Below are positions 10,646 to 25,600 of a stretch of DNA of 64,000 nucleotides, piece after piece. Origin of the DNA: Schistosoma haematobium. Lineage: Eukaryota > Platyhelminthes > Trematoda > Strigeidida > Schistosomatidae. The notes under the pieces were generated by a model. That model was not told the DNA's origin and made no database searches. It saw nothing but the letters and a program-made list of their open reading frames with translations. The DNA is taken from the NCBI RefSeq assembly GCF_000699445.3, contig NC_067196.1, forward strand, positions 89,630,364 to 89,694,363, given 5' to 3'. The position numbers were made by a program, and so were the translations under genes. How positions within the stretch are numbered: the first letter of the stretch is position 1; every line of letters begins with the position of its first letter.

Positions 10646-13600
10646 GTTTGTTTTGAGCCTTACCTTACAATAAATTCAGGTCAGGGTGCTACTTCTACTG
10701 TGTTTGAAGCTCTTTGTCCCTCAAATGGAAAGAAATGTGCTATCAAAATAATAAATCTTGAAAAATGCAGCACATCCGCATCGTTAGAAGAAATAAACGT
10801 AAGCTGTAACTTCAGTTTTATCGATAACTCGATTAGAGAGAAATAAAATCCATGAAGAACATGAAAAACGAGAATATAGTTGCGTACTACGCCTCTTTCG
10901 TTGCCCAGACAGAACTGTGCATAATCATGGATCTATGTCAAAGAGGTTTGTAAACTTATTTTGCAAACATTTTTATGATTGGTGGTGTGTACTTTATCCA
11001 CTTGGAATGATAATAGTAATAATGCTTGTTCTACTTGACGATATATGCAGTAGGTAATTTCCAACGTGATTTTTTCAACTGTGGTGGATACATCTGTCCA
11101 ATAGCTGTAATATGTTTTTAGATCCTTAAGATGTGTAATTTTTGGTGGGACCATAATTTATGGACGATCTTTGAGCAACGCAAGTCAGGACGTTACTTGA
11201 CGAGTTGTATGCGAGAAGTAATGGATATATTCTTCTCATAAAATCGATGACTAGTATAACACCAGCAAAATATCGTGCTAGTTGCATCGCTCTTTTAATT
11301 TATTATAAGTCGTATAGGTCTAACCTTTCCTGTAACATTCTGTATCCATATGTCAGATCTTCTGTTTAGACGTGGATAGCTAAAAGGTTAATTTCCTTGT
11401 GATAATACTTTTATATATGTCGTATCTTAAAGTAAAAATCCTTTGCACTATTTTTTCAAGCTTGCTTTGACGCTGATCAGTGGGAGTCGACTGACGATAT
11501 GGAATGTAATAATGAAGTCAGTGAGACTCATAAAGTAGGAGCCATGCATGCCAGATAGAGTGATTTGCAAAACATTAAGAAATATTTGGACTGGTCTTCA
11601 ACTATACTTCAGCCACACTACTCATTAACAGTCTGAATATAAGACGAACGTCTTCGGGGTCTGAAAAGATTCCAACTTACGTGTAGCAACAGTTTTAGTT
11701 TAGGTATATTTAGAGATAATTGTTTATGCTATGGGGCAGTGGATCAGTGGTTAAATCAATTGGGTATCTTCGTAATTCACCGTACATACTCCCACTTGAA
11801 CAACTGATTAATATCGTTAGCTGTCGAGTAAAGTGTGACTTCAATTTGGGTACATGACATGTACTTGACTAGTATGCTACATGAATCTTAGTTATAATTT
11901 AAGGATAACCTGTGATTCCGTTTTTTTGCAGTTCATAAAAAACCAGAATCTTCCTATGATAACCATAAGAGATATTCACTTTTAAATGGTTTTTTTTATA
12001 GTCATTTGACACTCAACTGGATCTAGAGGGACCCAAGTAAAGCTTGTACCTGGTTGTGGGTATATCAATCAAGTGATTACTTTATATCAGGTTCTAGAAA
12101 ACTGATTTTTTACCTGTGACGATTGAAATGTATGAATTTTTCATGGAAATACATCTAGAGACAATTTTCCGTATTCTCAGAAGTTAATGTATTTATTTAA
12201 GAACCCCTCATCACCTTTAAATACACAAACAAGATTGTTTAATGAGAATTTTGATATGATGCGGTATGAGAAACACCTAGAGTGAATATAAAAGATGTCA
12301 ATATGTCCGTCATCGATGCTTCATGATTCTTCCGAATCATTATTTAGTTTGACAATAAAAACTGTATCATTCAAGTAGGTTACATTAATCTTAAGACAAG
12401 GGTAGCTGTCAAAGTACCAGCATTTATGTAAAAAGTAGTTTGGATTTTGCCGGACTAAACCATATGTTACCGTAGCAGGATTTCTATGTACAGATATAAA
12501 TAATACAACTGATTAGGATTACTGTACGTGTACCATAACCCTCCAACATGAAACCGGGCGCCATTTGTAAGTATTTGGTGAAGTGTTTTTGAAGCATTTC
12601 TCACTTAATATAAAGTCTCCCAAAGAGTAACGTTAACGCTAGATTCAATGTATTAGTTAATAAATAGGTTGATAAGATTGTTATCCTTCATCCACTGAAA
12701 TGGCTAGAGCAAGTTAGCCAAGTTAGCAAGTTAGCAAACTTAGCCACATAGGGGGATTATAGATAAAATAAAAATTATCAGACGTTTAGTTTGACTAAAC
12801 TACTTTGTCTTAGACTAAATGCTTATAATAACCATGAAATACCAAACTTTCAAATATTCTGATTAGCCTTTGCTCGTGTATATATATAATATATTGTATT
12901 AAGGAGGCTTAGAAAAAAGTTGAGAGTAAATAAACTATGACATTGTTTAATTCCTATCTCCCTCTAGTATGATCGAACGATATTGATGCTAGTGAAATAT
13001 ATACCCTGTTTACTTTGTATATATTTTATCGACTGATCTCTCTAATAATAACGTAGATATAAAAAACGAAATTCGATAGTGTTTGAGGGAAAATATTTCA
13101 GATATTCGGCAGCGCAGACGAACGATAAGAGACAAAACTAAATACATGTGAACTTTAGTGGTCGAAATATTCAACTCATTGAATGATGGGTGACTCTGTA
13201 CTTACAAGCATGAAAGTGATTTAATCAAGTAGGTAGACACATACGTACCACCATGCACACATCCTCAAGGTCACATTTATAAGTGACAGAATGACTAGAA
13301 ATGTTAAGATAATTCATCCGTCCTATGGTTATTCTTTTGGAATAAATCACGTAGGCGTGTAACAAAACTAATTGCCACAATGGTACCAGTTTATAAAATC
13401 ACTAACTTAAGTGGTGTGGGAATGGTTAGTCTTTATGATCAGAGTTCTGAATATAGTAAAAATTAGTGGCTGGACTTCTTTCAAAGTAATGAAATCAGTG
13501 TATCTTTTCCTTATCTTCTAAATCTCCGTTCATTTCTATTCTTTTCCGTTTCTTCCATCCTTCCATCTCTCCCAACTTTCCATTTTTATACTCCTGTCAT

Positions 13601-16600
13601 ATATGACAGCTAGATTTATTGCATTTTTCTGTGTTTATTTATGTTCGTGTCTGTTGTATACTTGTGCCTACATCACCTCTTCTACATTATCGTTAATCAC
13701 TTAAGATATGATCGCATTAAATGTTAATTTATTATTCCACCCAGATCATAACTTCACTAAAGACCTTTCGTAAAAAGTCATTTAGGACTTAATTTTAGTG
13801 TATGTGTATTAGTCTTCTAAAACCAAGCCAAAGATGATTTGCATATAATTATCCCTTATCTGTCGTTCGAGTTCAGTTGTGTTCGTTATTATGTAGAATT
13901 CAATGAATTAAAAATTATAATTTGACATTTAATTTATTCAATATTTCCATCGATCAACATGAGTAGTTGGTAAGTATTACCTTTAACACCGGTAATCTGC
14001 ACTAATTTATACCAAACGTTTCAGTTAATCAATATAAACCTATCGTAGTAAAAAGGTTAAAGCGTTCAGCTTTCAACCACTACGCCAGTTTCAAAAATCA
14101 TTCTACTTGCTTCAGTTTGTGGAAACCACCAAAATCACTTGCTATTACACTCAGTGCCGACAGACTGAAAAGAAGGATAACTCATCAAAATACCAAAGAA
14201 AGGAGATCTGAGCAAGTGTAAAAACTACAGAAGCATCACACTAGTATCGGTACCATGAAAAGTCCTCAACAGAGTACTGTCGGACTGGATGAAGGATTCA
14301 ATAGACGCTCACCTTCGAGATCAACAGACAGGATTCTGTAAGGACCGATCGTGCACAGATCAAATCGCCACACTATAGATCATCTTTGACCAATCAATTG
14401 AATGGAATTCGTCACTATACATCAACTTCCTTGATTATAAGAAAGCGTTTGACATCGTCAATAGGAGTACATTATGGAACCTTGTTCGAAACTCACTAGC
14501 AGGTAGCTGCGATAATCGTCAACATCAGACAGAATTCACATGACGGACTACACTGCAAAGCCGTGCATGGAGGACAGTTGACAGATGTATTCCAAGTAAG
14601 GACTGGAGTCAGACAAGGCTGCTTACTCTCACTCTCTCTATCTCGTTTTTCTCTTTCTTCTGATGGTTGACTGCAATATGTATGTCTGCACATTTCAGCT
14701 AAGGCACGGAATACAATGGAAAGCTTGGATGCAAATAGACGATTCGAACTTCGCAGATAAACTGACCCTTCTACCTATACACACGAGCGAACGCAAATCA
14801 ACACAGTCACTGTAGCAGCAGCCTCTACATCAGTAGGCCTGAATATACACACAAGGGAAAAATCAACATCCTCAAATACAACACAGGAAACACCAACTCC
14901 ATCATACTTGTTGGAGAAACTGTGGAAGAGGTGGAGACTTTCGCGTATCTGGGTAGCATCGTCTATGAGCGTGGAGGATCCGATGCAGACGTAAAGTCAA
15001 GGATTAACAAAGTAAGGGTAGCATTCCTACTATTTGAGAACATATGGAACTCAAAACAACTGTCAACCAACATCGAAGTAACAATCTTCAATATAAGAGT
15101 CAAGTCAGTTAGTTCTAATATACGGAGCTGAAACTTGGAGAACTACTACAACTATCATCAGAAAGGTACAAGTAGTTCTAAACAATTGTTTACACAAGAT
15201 ACTTAATAACAGTTCGCCAGATACTATCAACAACAGCCTACTGTGGAAACGAACAAATCGACTTCCAGTTGAGGAGGAAACTACCAAAAGTCGATGGAGG
15301 TGGATAGGACACACATTAAGGAGATCATCAAACTGCATCATGAAGCAAGTCCTAACATGGAATCCTGAAGGTAAATGGAAAAGAAGAAGGCCAAAGAACA
15401 TACTGCACTGAAAATTGGAAGCAGACATAAATAGGATGAATACCGACTAGAAAGGATTGCTCAGGACAGAGTTGAATGGAGAATGGTGGTGAGTGGCCTA
15501 TGCTCTTCCATGAGGGGTAACAGGCGTAAGGAAGTAATCGCCCTTAGCGTATGTTGTGGCAGCTTGAACCGATGTACATATATCCCAGGTTCCACGTTGC
15601 GTTTGAGAGGCTGTGTATTTTGAGAATAAGTACACTAGTCTGTACACCTGGTAAATGAGCAATAATAATAATAATCTTAGTGCAGGAACGCTTACTAGAT
15701 AAATACAATCAAAGTAATTGTGTATTATCAGCCACCATTGGTGTGGAGATTTTGTGGGCTTGTGGGGTACACCCATTTTGGGCGCCCTTAATAATCTGTT
15801 TACGGTCTTAAATATATCTCTTTCGTTGAGTAAGATTGTCTGTCTGTTGACCTTTTCTGTTAATTTTGTGTTTGTTAATCGGCTCGATAAACGTTTCCTG
15901 ATGAAGTCTGGGTAGCGATTTTCTCAAGGATGTAGTCTTTCGCCAGATTTGATTTGATGGTAGGTAATAAAGCTGTTGCGTTGGAAGATATTATCGCTTC
16001 GACTTTGGTGATTTTAATACCTTGAATGTCAGATAAAAATTGTATTAGAGTGTCGATAGTGTAATTATATGAGTTCATCATACTTCAATATATCTGATGT
16101 TTCTTTTAAAATACTAACTGTATATGTGGTCTTTAAATCAAAATAATAATTTTCTCTATAGGATCATTGTTGGATGTTATCAAGTATACACAAAATAAAC
16201 GAGATATCACTTACGGTGTATTCGATGAAAATACAATTGCTACCATTCTTCGTGATGTCCTACGTGGATTGGCGTATATTCATGAGAATGGTTTAGTTCA
16301 TCGGTGAGCATTTCTAATTAATATTAATCTACCAGCTACCATTCGATTTTATTCTTAAGTAAGAAATGACAAGTGACTATAATACTAACTGTAATATGTA
16401 AAAATATTAAAATAACTTCTTGTCATAGTTTCCTCCGAAAAATAATTTATTCATATATATATATATATATATGTTTTGCTCAGTCAACTGCTTTGTACTT
16501 TTTTTCGGCTGAATATTGACTTTTATATTCTTATCTATTTTACATTATAAATGATTTCAATAAATTCTCTCTGAATTTTAAGTTTCATGATCTCAAAATT

Positions 16601-19600
16601 AATCAAAAGTGTACGGGGCTATGTTGTAATGATACTTGAGTGAAAAAGTATGTAACCAGTAGTATGTCTCAAGTTCGAACCCCACCCACCCTACTTTGGT
16701 TCAGGGAGCCGGTTTGAGTATCACTAGTCCTCAAAAACAGTTTGCTTTAAAACAGTACTTAGACCTGTATACTTGGTAAATGAGTGGCACTACTCCATAG
16801 AGTTATTGACCATTGATCTAGGCCATATTGGTAGATACAGCCTACTTGTTTAGAGTTCATATAATAACCACGATCAGCGATGGTGACGTTTTATTTATTA
16901 TTTATTTAAACACAAACATAGGTACAAGAAGTCGCCAAATAGATATACGCCACATAAATCATTCGATTTGTGTGAGGGCTAGGATACTGCTCGGGTGCCC
17001 AAACCGAAGCAGGTGGTTTTCTTAGGGAGCCACATTCCTAACCTTTGACCTAAAGGTCTAATCTACAAGGCATTGTAGCAAATTCAGGAGATCCAGTCCC
17101 ATGGTTGCCAGTGACCAATGATTGGTTCATACTCTATTTGTTCCCTCAGGATCCTGGAGCCCATGTACACGACTGGTTGGGAATCAGAGTTTTCCAACTC
17201 CCCTAGGTGGATCCTCTATGTGTGACACCGAACGGAAATCGCTAGAGTGTAAATATGACTTTTCAGGAAGTCTTACGGTAGATAGAACCTGAAATCGTGT
17301 CTTGTTATTGTCAAATTCAGAAAATTCTCTCTGCTTTTTTTGTACTTCACTCTCGTATGTGAATTTTTTATAATTTAGATGAGGCTAATTGAAACGTCTA
17401 GATATTTGGTCAATGTGATCTCTTTCATCTTATATTATGAAAGTACCAAATACAATAATGTTTGGTTTTAATTATATCTTGTAGTTTAGCGTTTTCTAGT
17501 TGTGCTTGAAAAATATCATCGAATATAGGACCGACCTGTTTATCCATAGTTTCTTTTTCACTAAATTGGGACTGAACATTTTTTTATGTATGACAGCAAT
17601 CATTCTTTTCGTTTCTTTTTTTTGAGAAGTCAATCCTATTAGCGTGATTCCATAGGATATCCATAGTTTCTTCTAGTGGGACTTTGGAAAATAAAGATTT
17701 CCTATCAAAACAAATCATATACTTTCTGTTTAGATGAATACCATTAATTCTATTAACGTTACTAAAACTATCTTTTGAACTATGTGCGCTTGTATAAGAT
17801 TTAAAACACACGAAATGAATTGAATTCACATACCTCGCAATGTTCATTGTTTTTTTGTTTTACAGTACATAGTTTATTGCTGAAGGTTACATTGTCAGTT
17901 GAATAAGAAAAAGAGTATTCAGCGAAGGAAATGTTCTTTTCAACGAATTCTCTTTTTCTTAAATCAGTATTTATATGACTGAAACTCTATGCTTAAACTA
18001 TGTCACTAGATAGTCAATTTAAATGATTAGTTTATTGATATGGAAAATAAATTAATTCTAGATTCCTATCATACTTAACCAACTAAATTTTGTTTCCTTT
18101 GATTCTGTTGTTAAATCCAATAAATGGCAATCAATAGCTTATGAACCCATCTCTTAATACATAGTTTTAGTGAACTTCATTATTAATGTACTATCCAGTG
18201 AATATTTTCAAGATTTTTATTTGACAGTTTATGAGAAACGTTCACTGTAACATCAATCTACGTATTCTTACATTTCTATGTTACACCTTACAGTAACATT
18301 TGAATGACGGATACCATCAGGATAGGTTAAAAGAAGATTAGAGGGGTCGAAGTCTGTCTGTTAGTCATTTGCAACGTAGAATGTGGTATGTGTATACATC
18401 AATTCAAGTTGTCATGCCCCATTAGCACAGCGAGAGTGAATTGTTAGGGCGAATCTCATAACAGTCGAGGTAATAGTAGTATCAATGTTAATAGGAAAGA
18501 TTAAGTATCCAAGATACAATCCAAGAAAATACAAATTATTGAAATAGAGAGGATTGAGCATAAAATTTGGAAAAGGATGAAAAGTGTATGCACCTGCGCC
18601 ATTACAAACGATTTTCAGTCATGTCATTCAAAGTCATCAACCAATGGTTACGATAATCACGCGAACCCCAACTAGATAGTCTACATCTGTTAACTTGGCT
18701 CAGTTCATTTTTGAGTGACTTCATGAACTGATGGCTAGAAGTGTCTAAATCCGAGATATCCTTCCAGTAGTGCATGATATTATTGGTTGGTGGTTAGGAT
18801 CATGTCGAATGATGCAGGATTCTTGGTTAGTTGAAATGTTAGGTTATCTACCACCAACTATGGGTCATAGTAATGTAGCTGCATTCATTAACTCCCTGTA
18901 AACGTTAAGCATAATGTCACTTCTCATACTATATGATCTCATTTGTCTTTCTAAAAACATTATATCCAATTGCGCAGTTTACATTGAGGATTGGCCTTAG
19001 TTAGACAACTACTGAAAATCACGAAGTACTGGACAACTGTTTTGTCTTATCACGGGATTGTTTACCAGTGTACATATACGATTCTATTGAGGAACGAACC
19101 CAGGACATTCGTATCTCGTTGCACAATACCCCTAATCGATCGAAGTTACAAATGTAAACCGTTGGATGATCCACCCGAAACCTGAATGTTCTAGGTTCAA
19201 TCCAGAATCTTCTCATGAATGTGCACTACTGACGAGTCTCGTAGCAGTAGGAAGCAACTATCCAGTGCTTCTGAGCTTTTAGTAGTTCAACTAAATTCAT
19301 CCCCCAATATAAATTATAAAATCTCTACAACTCTTCCCCATACTGATAATATTTCAAATGTTTATTTTTGTACTGCTATTAATCTCCTGTCCTACCCTCA
19401 TATTGATGTGTTAGGAAAAGTAAATCGATACATACTCGTACCGGATCTTACGTCAGCTATCACTAAGTATAGATATGTAATAAAAAAACGTTATAATATA
19501 AACGTTTTTGACAGCTTTTTTTGCATAGGAACACATTGAATATCAACTTGCTTCAGTTGTTCGTGTGCACAAATGATCAGGCTACATTTTTCATAGCTGG

Positions 19601-22600
19601 ATAATGTCAACTCGTTTACTGATATTAATTCTTTAAAGTCTGATTGAGATCCATACTTCTAACGGCACTCAAGATCACTGTATTCATAATCAACCTCCCT
19701 CTTCAATTTCTATGATTGAAATCCATGTACATTATAGTAGATGACTTGATAAAGCATCTCTGTTTTTCTTGTTTTTGTTTTGTAAAGAATGTCAGCTTTA
19801 TTACAAGGTGAAATCATTCTTTTTCTCAGTCAGTCAGTAACAACGTAGAACTTCGTACGCATGTACATCAGTTCGAGTTGCCATACCACATTAGCACAGA
19901 GATTCTTTTTCACAAGTTTTTACTCATTCGATTAAATATCATAATACAACATAAATTTGTATAAGTTAATTTATTTCTTTTTTATTCTATATACCTATTT
20001 CACTAAAATATCATTACTCTTAAATACAGCGATCTAAAATGTGGTAATTTATTAGTCAAAGATGATGGAATCATTCAAATAGCAGATTTTGGAGTTGCTG
20101 GATTTTTAGCTACTCAACCGCTTACTGCAACTGGTAGTGTTGATTTAAGACGGTATACATTTGTTGGTACACCTTGTTGGATGGCTCCGGAAGTTATGCA
20201 ACAAGTACGAATAATGATTATTACTTTTTTTTTTTCTCTCTCTCTCTCTCCTTAATAACATTTAATTTACAATTATTAATTGCTATATATGTGAATTTTA
20301 ATTTGATCATTTCAAGTTTTTGTTACATAAAACTGTAATGTACACTGTGTTGTCAGCATCGACTCATCATGAAATGTAAATAGATGCCTTTTTTACCTTT
20401 AAAAAAGTAATAAACTGAACTCCAACATCATAAAATATGAGTAGTAGCTTTAGAGAGAAAAGATTTTTCTCATAGCCTACATCTCAACACCTCATATTCA
20501 CCTACGTATCTAATTAACAGTATACTTTATTTTATTATTTATCTTAACACATAGATATTGGTACAAGGAGGCACCAAATAGATATGCGCCACACAAATCC
20601 CATTTGATATGTGTGAGGGCTGTGATACTGCCCGGGTGCCCAAACCGAAGCAGGTGGTTTTCTTAGGGGGCCACACCCCGAGCCTTCGACCTGAAGGTCT
20701 AACCCACAAGGCAGTGGAGCATCGTGAGGAGATGCAGTCCCATGGAAGCCGGTGACCAACGATTGGTTCATACTCTATTTGTTCTCTCAGGATACTGGAG
20801 CCCATGTGCACTATTGGTTTGAAATCCGGTTAAAGCGCCGGACATTCACTTTTCGTCCTCTCATTTTCGTAAACAACAGTAGTGCCACGAGAAGGTGGTG
20901 AGTAGGACTTCGCTGGCAGAGGCTATATACGCGTGGCCATGTGGGAGCATTTGGAGAGGGAGAGCGGACTCTCCCCACTCTCGACCGTACCAGGGCATTT
21001 GGGGGCTTATCAGTATACGGATTGTGGAGATTATTAAGTTTTTGATTGAGATCATGAATCGATTGATGTTAGACCACCGTTGAAAACCTGGAAGCACTGG
21101 ACGGTCATTTCGTCTTACCGTGGGACTCCTCGGCAGTGCGCCTCCACGATCCCCCTCACGGGATTCGAACCCAGAGCCCTCAGTCTCGCGCACAAACGTT
21201 TAACCTACTGGACCACTGAGTCGGCATCTAATTATTGAATCACAATTTTTTTATTGATTTCTTGTTGAAACTGCACCATCGTTGTCTGATTTTCAAAATA
21301 CAATGAATTCATTGTATTTCATTATCTTCTCTTCAGCTACATATACATGCTAATATGTTTCATTATTTCCTATGATTAAAATGATGTTCCATCAACAACA
21401 AAAAAAGAATTATCAATAATGAATAGGTTATGTGGAATATAAACCATGTTAAAAATCCGGGTTTTTAACACTTTTTCGGAAAACAACTGTTTAGAATGAT
21501 AGTTCTAGAATAGTTACGATAATATTATTACATAATATGATAAATTTGATTTAATAAGTATGGAATGAAAGTGAAGATATATGAATTTCATCTATTACAA
21601 TCCGATTATAGTTTATTTTAAAAAAAAGAAGGAAAAGGGGTCGAAATGCTTAATTAACTCTTGTGTACCAAAAAAGTTGTAGGTTAATCATTTGCTCTTT
21701 TGAAACACAGAGGTCAGAATTAACCTTTCTGGTTGCTACGATCTCTACAAATAAGATAAAACTAGACTATTTATTGATTACTTTGAACGCGTTTGGTGTT
21801 AACGTTATCGCATGTGTCTAGCAGGTGTCGTACTATTGAAATACGGGGCCTGTTTTTACCTGGAAGACTTAAGGTCCTAGGAATACGTTTAGCAAAGCAA
21901 GTTGGGACCAGTCTTTATTTTCTTCCGATGTACATTATTTTGTGGATGTATGTAAATTGATGTACGCAATAGTAGATGACTTATGGTGGTTACCTGTCTA
22001 CTTTTATTTGTATTACTGAGACTAGTGTATGCAGTGAACCAATGTAGCAGGCGAAAATATGCATTTTAAGACTTCTTAGTTTTTGGTTAATTTTATTCTT
22101 GATTTGATTCCCTTTGGATGACATTCATATAAGAACTTGTTTCTTTTCGGGTTTGTACACTTTCACCTTATCTTGGTATTCGGTAATACACTTCTTTCAA
22201 GTTGATTCAAGACATCAGTTTTCACACCGATAATATTTTATTTCCATACATTCTTCCTCAAGTTTTTCTTGTGAAGAAAATTTTCTGGCTCTGTGGTAGA
22301 GCGTTTTCACCAACTCGTATTTGTAGCTTATAGGCCAAAAGATGTGAAAATGTAGGTATTTGCCACTCCAGATTTTTTTTCGATATATATACCCTTATTA
22401 GGTTCTATAATTTCTTCAAGAGATGTTCCATTGCAAATTTAATATTGGGGTAGACTTTATCGAAGTTTTCTCATATTTGATTTGTCTAATTCATATTGCT
22501 ACACAGAGCAAAATTATGTTCAGCGTATCTTACATAAAGTTCAGTTTCATTGATAACTGATAGTAATCTTTTCTTCCCCAAGTTGCTACAAATATATCTA

Positions 22601-25600
22601 CAAGCATTGGGGCTAAAGAACTTCCTATAGTGACACCATCTATCTAAAGGTATAATTTATTGTTACGTTGTGCACAATCTGAGCAGTTGCTTGAGTTGTT
22701 TTTATGACATGAATATACAGACGTTGCAAGTATTGACTAATTATGTTAATTGTTTCTTTCAAGGGGATTAATGGTGAACAGTGAAACTATATCATATGAA
22801 ACTATAAGTTTATTTGATACATCTATTTGTTCTATTACTTCTGCTAAACCAAAAATGTCCTTCACACTGTATACAGCTAACTCAACGAAGTAGTTCTAGA
22901 TTATTTGTTAACTTATAATTATCTTATGTAAATAGATTCTAAACAAACCACAAAATAAACTAGAATCCGTTTAAAGAGCTAATACACATACGATATTCCT
23001 TTAAACAAGATCAAATTCGAGGACTTTTGAGTGTTTCGATGAGTAAAATTCTGTATATTCCTTAAGTTTCCGAATCGAAATAACTCAAACTTAGGAGCTT
23101 CGACCCACTCATGATTTAACACACATAATCTACTACCGTCGATGGTCAATTGCATGAAAATTATGGCTTCTTACTCTCGTACGTTGGAATTATTTTACAG
23201 GAAGAAAGTTATTATTTAGGCACTGAATTAGTTAGATGACTTGGCGATTGGTTTTATCATCCATTGATATCAGTTCAGGTACCATTGATGTGTTAATTCT
23301 GAACAATGCTCACCTTTGACTACTTCATCACGGGTCGAATACGCACTACTTCTAGGTCTCACAACGAGCAATTGACTTTTGTATTACCTAATTAAAATCT
23401 GATGATTAGTATTTTCAACTTCAATGAGTTTGTAAAATAGCATGACGATCATTCCATCCATTATTTGATGAATAACTCAATCTCAATATGAGTGAACTTC
23501 ATCCGTGATAGTCCCTCTCATTTGAACCTCGATAACGTATTTCATATCAAGATAGTTTTTAATTGTACCACTGTTTATTTTGGACCCCATAAAACGAACT
23601 TATACATGTTACATAGATGTTAAATTGTCTATTTCTCCTGATTATAATTTCAATTCAATAAAATGATGTAATTTGATTATTTCCAGGCTCGTGGTTACAA
23701 TCAAAAAGCAGATATATGGTCATTAGGTATTACAACTATTGAAATGGCAACTGGTCAAGCTCCTTATGCAAAATTTGCACCAATGAAGGTAATTTTTATC
23801 GAGGTTCCTTGTATCATAATTTAATAATTCATTTATTATGTAATTCTTATTAATCTAAAAAAGTATCAGGTCGTACCCTTATGAACCCATAATTATTCTA
23901 TTACAATGCCCAAAATAAAGCATACATACTACTAAATAAATTAAACAATGTTAAAATTATTATTTTTTGTATCAGTTAAGATATCAACTGCATCAAAAAT
24001 ATGTCAATTGTAAATTTAAAACATCATTTCGGAAAAGGTAGGAAATTCCATTCATTGTACTATGTCTAGTTGTAATTAATGTATTAGTAAGTTAGGGGCG
24101 GCCAAACCAAAACGTGTTATCAGTACTTGAAGTCACTAACTTTTAATCGTAGCCATGTTGGCGGAACAAGCACTATTAGAGTGGATCCCCGTTAACAGTC
24201 GCTTATTTGCTGTTCGGCTAAAGAACTCTGAAGGATAGGGACACACGTCGTTGCCTTTTTGTCGTTTCTGCCTACGCTCCCACCGACTGCAACTCGGATG
24301 AAGCAAAAGATGGATTTTACAGAAAGCTATTTGAACTTCTTCAGAAAGCTAAACGTTCAGACATAGTACTCGTAGCAGGTAAATTTAATCCCCAGGTAGG
24401 TGGCTTAAACCAAATAGAAAGAGTATTTTAGTATTCCGGCACAGCAAACAGATAATGGTGATCGTCTGCTGCGACTGTGCTCAGACAATCGTTTACTTTT
24501 AGCAAACACAAATTTTAAGCATAAGGAGAGACTTCGTCTAACATGGCAACCCCCTACACCAAACTAACGATGGACTCAAATAGACCATATTGCCATCAGT
24601 CATCATTGGAGAGGGTCGATAGAAGATTGACGCTCATTCTGGAGTACCTGCTTGGACTCCGACCATGCCCTAATACGGGCACACATCTGCTTGCACCTCA
24701 CTGGACGCAAAAAGCCACACTTAAAAGACCCATTAGAACTGAATTGAGTAACGAGAAAACCAAAAGTAGGTTCCAGGAACAACTGAGGTCACATTTAGGT
24801 AGTCCTGAGAACGAGGCTGACCCAGATGTTGCTCGGAAAGATATACAAGCAGCTATGGAAACAGCAGTGACATCTATCAGTGATTTAAACCACAGGGTTA
24901 CAAAGAACCAATGGATTTCTTCAAGGTCTATTGCACTGATGGATTCTCGTAAACTCATCTCATCAGGTTCTGAACACGATGAAGAGCGAAAACAAATCAG
25001 ATCTAGGTTAGGCAGAAGTCTAAGGAACGACCGTGAGCAGTGGTGGGCAACGAAAGCAAAAGAGATGGAAAAGGCGGCGGCTACAAGGAACACAAGACAG
25101 CTCTACAGACTAATAAAAGAAACTGGAATTAATAAGTCAAGTGTAAGTGAAACTGTCTCGGAAAAAGACGTCACTCTCATCTGCTCTCAGTCCAGACGTT
25201 TGGAACGATGGGCGGAACATTTTAGAGAACAGTTCAACTGACCTTCAGCTACTCTACAACCACCCTCCATTCCCAGACTGTGTGAATGGAACATTGAAGT
25301 AAGTCCCCCAACTTTAGTTGAAGTTGAAAAGGCTATAGTTAATCTGAAACGAAGAAGAGTAGTTGGTCTAGAAGGATTGGCTCCAGAGGTCTTTAAGGAT
25401 GGTGGTCCAATTTTAGCGATTAGGTTGACTAATATTTTAGCTAAAATCTGGGAGTTGGATGTTATCCCATCTGGCTGGTCACAATAATTGATCGTCCCAA
25501 TGTATAAGAAAGGGTCAAAATCATCCTGTGACAACCATAAAGGGATTAGTTTACTTAATATAGCATCTAAAATACTAGCCTCGATAATTGTCCGACGCCT

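Noticed and set aside
10625..10846. A 73-codon ORF starting at the ATG at 10625 as the kinase start
   Set aside because: It reads through the 34-nt intron and breaks the glycine loop; splicing from the ATG at 10549 restores the conserved sequence.
12711..12745. A CRISPR-like or functional tandem repeat
   Set aside because: Only a few imperfect 9-bp units without spacers; the whole window is eukaryotic and no CRISPR array is present.
15891..15915. A CTGATGA string that could start a hammerhead core
   Set aside because: No stem II/GAAAC partner follows in the right place.
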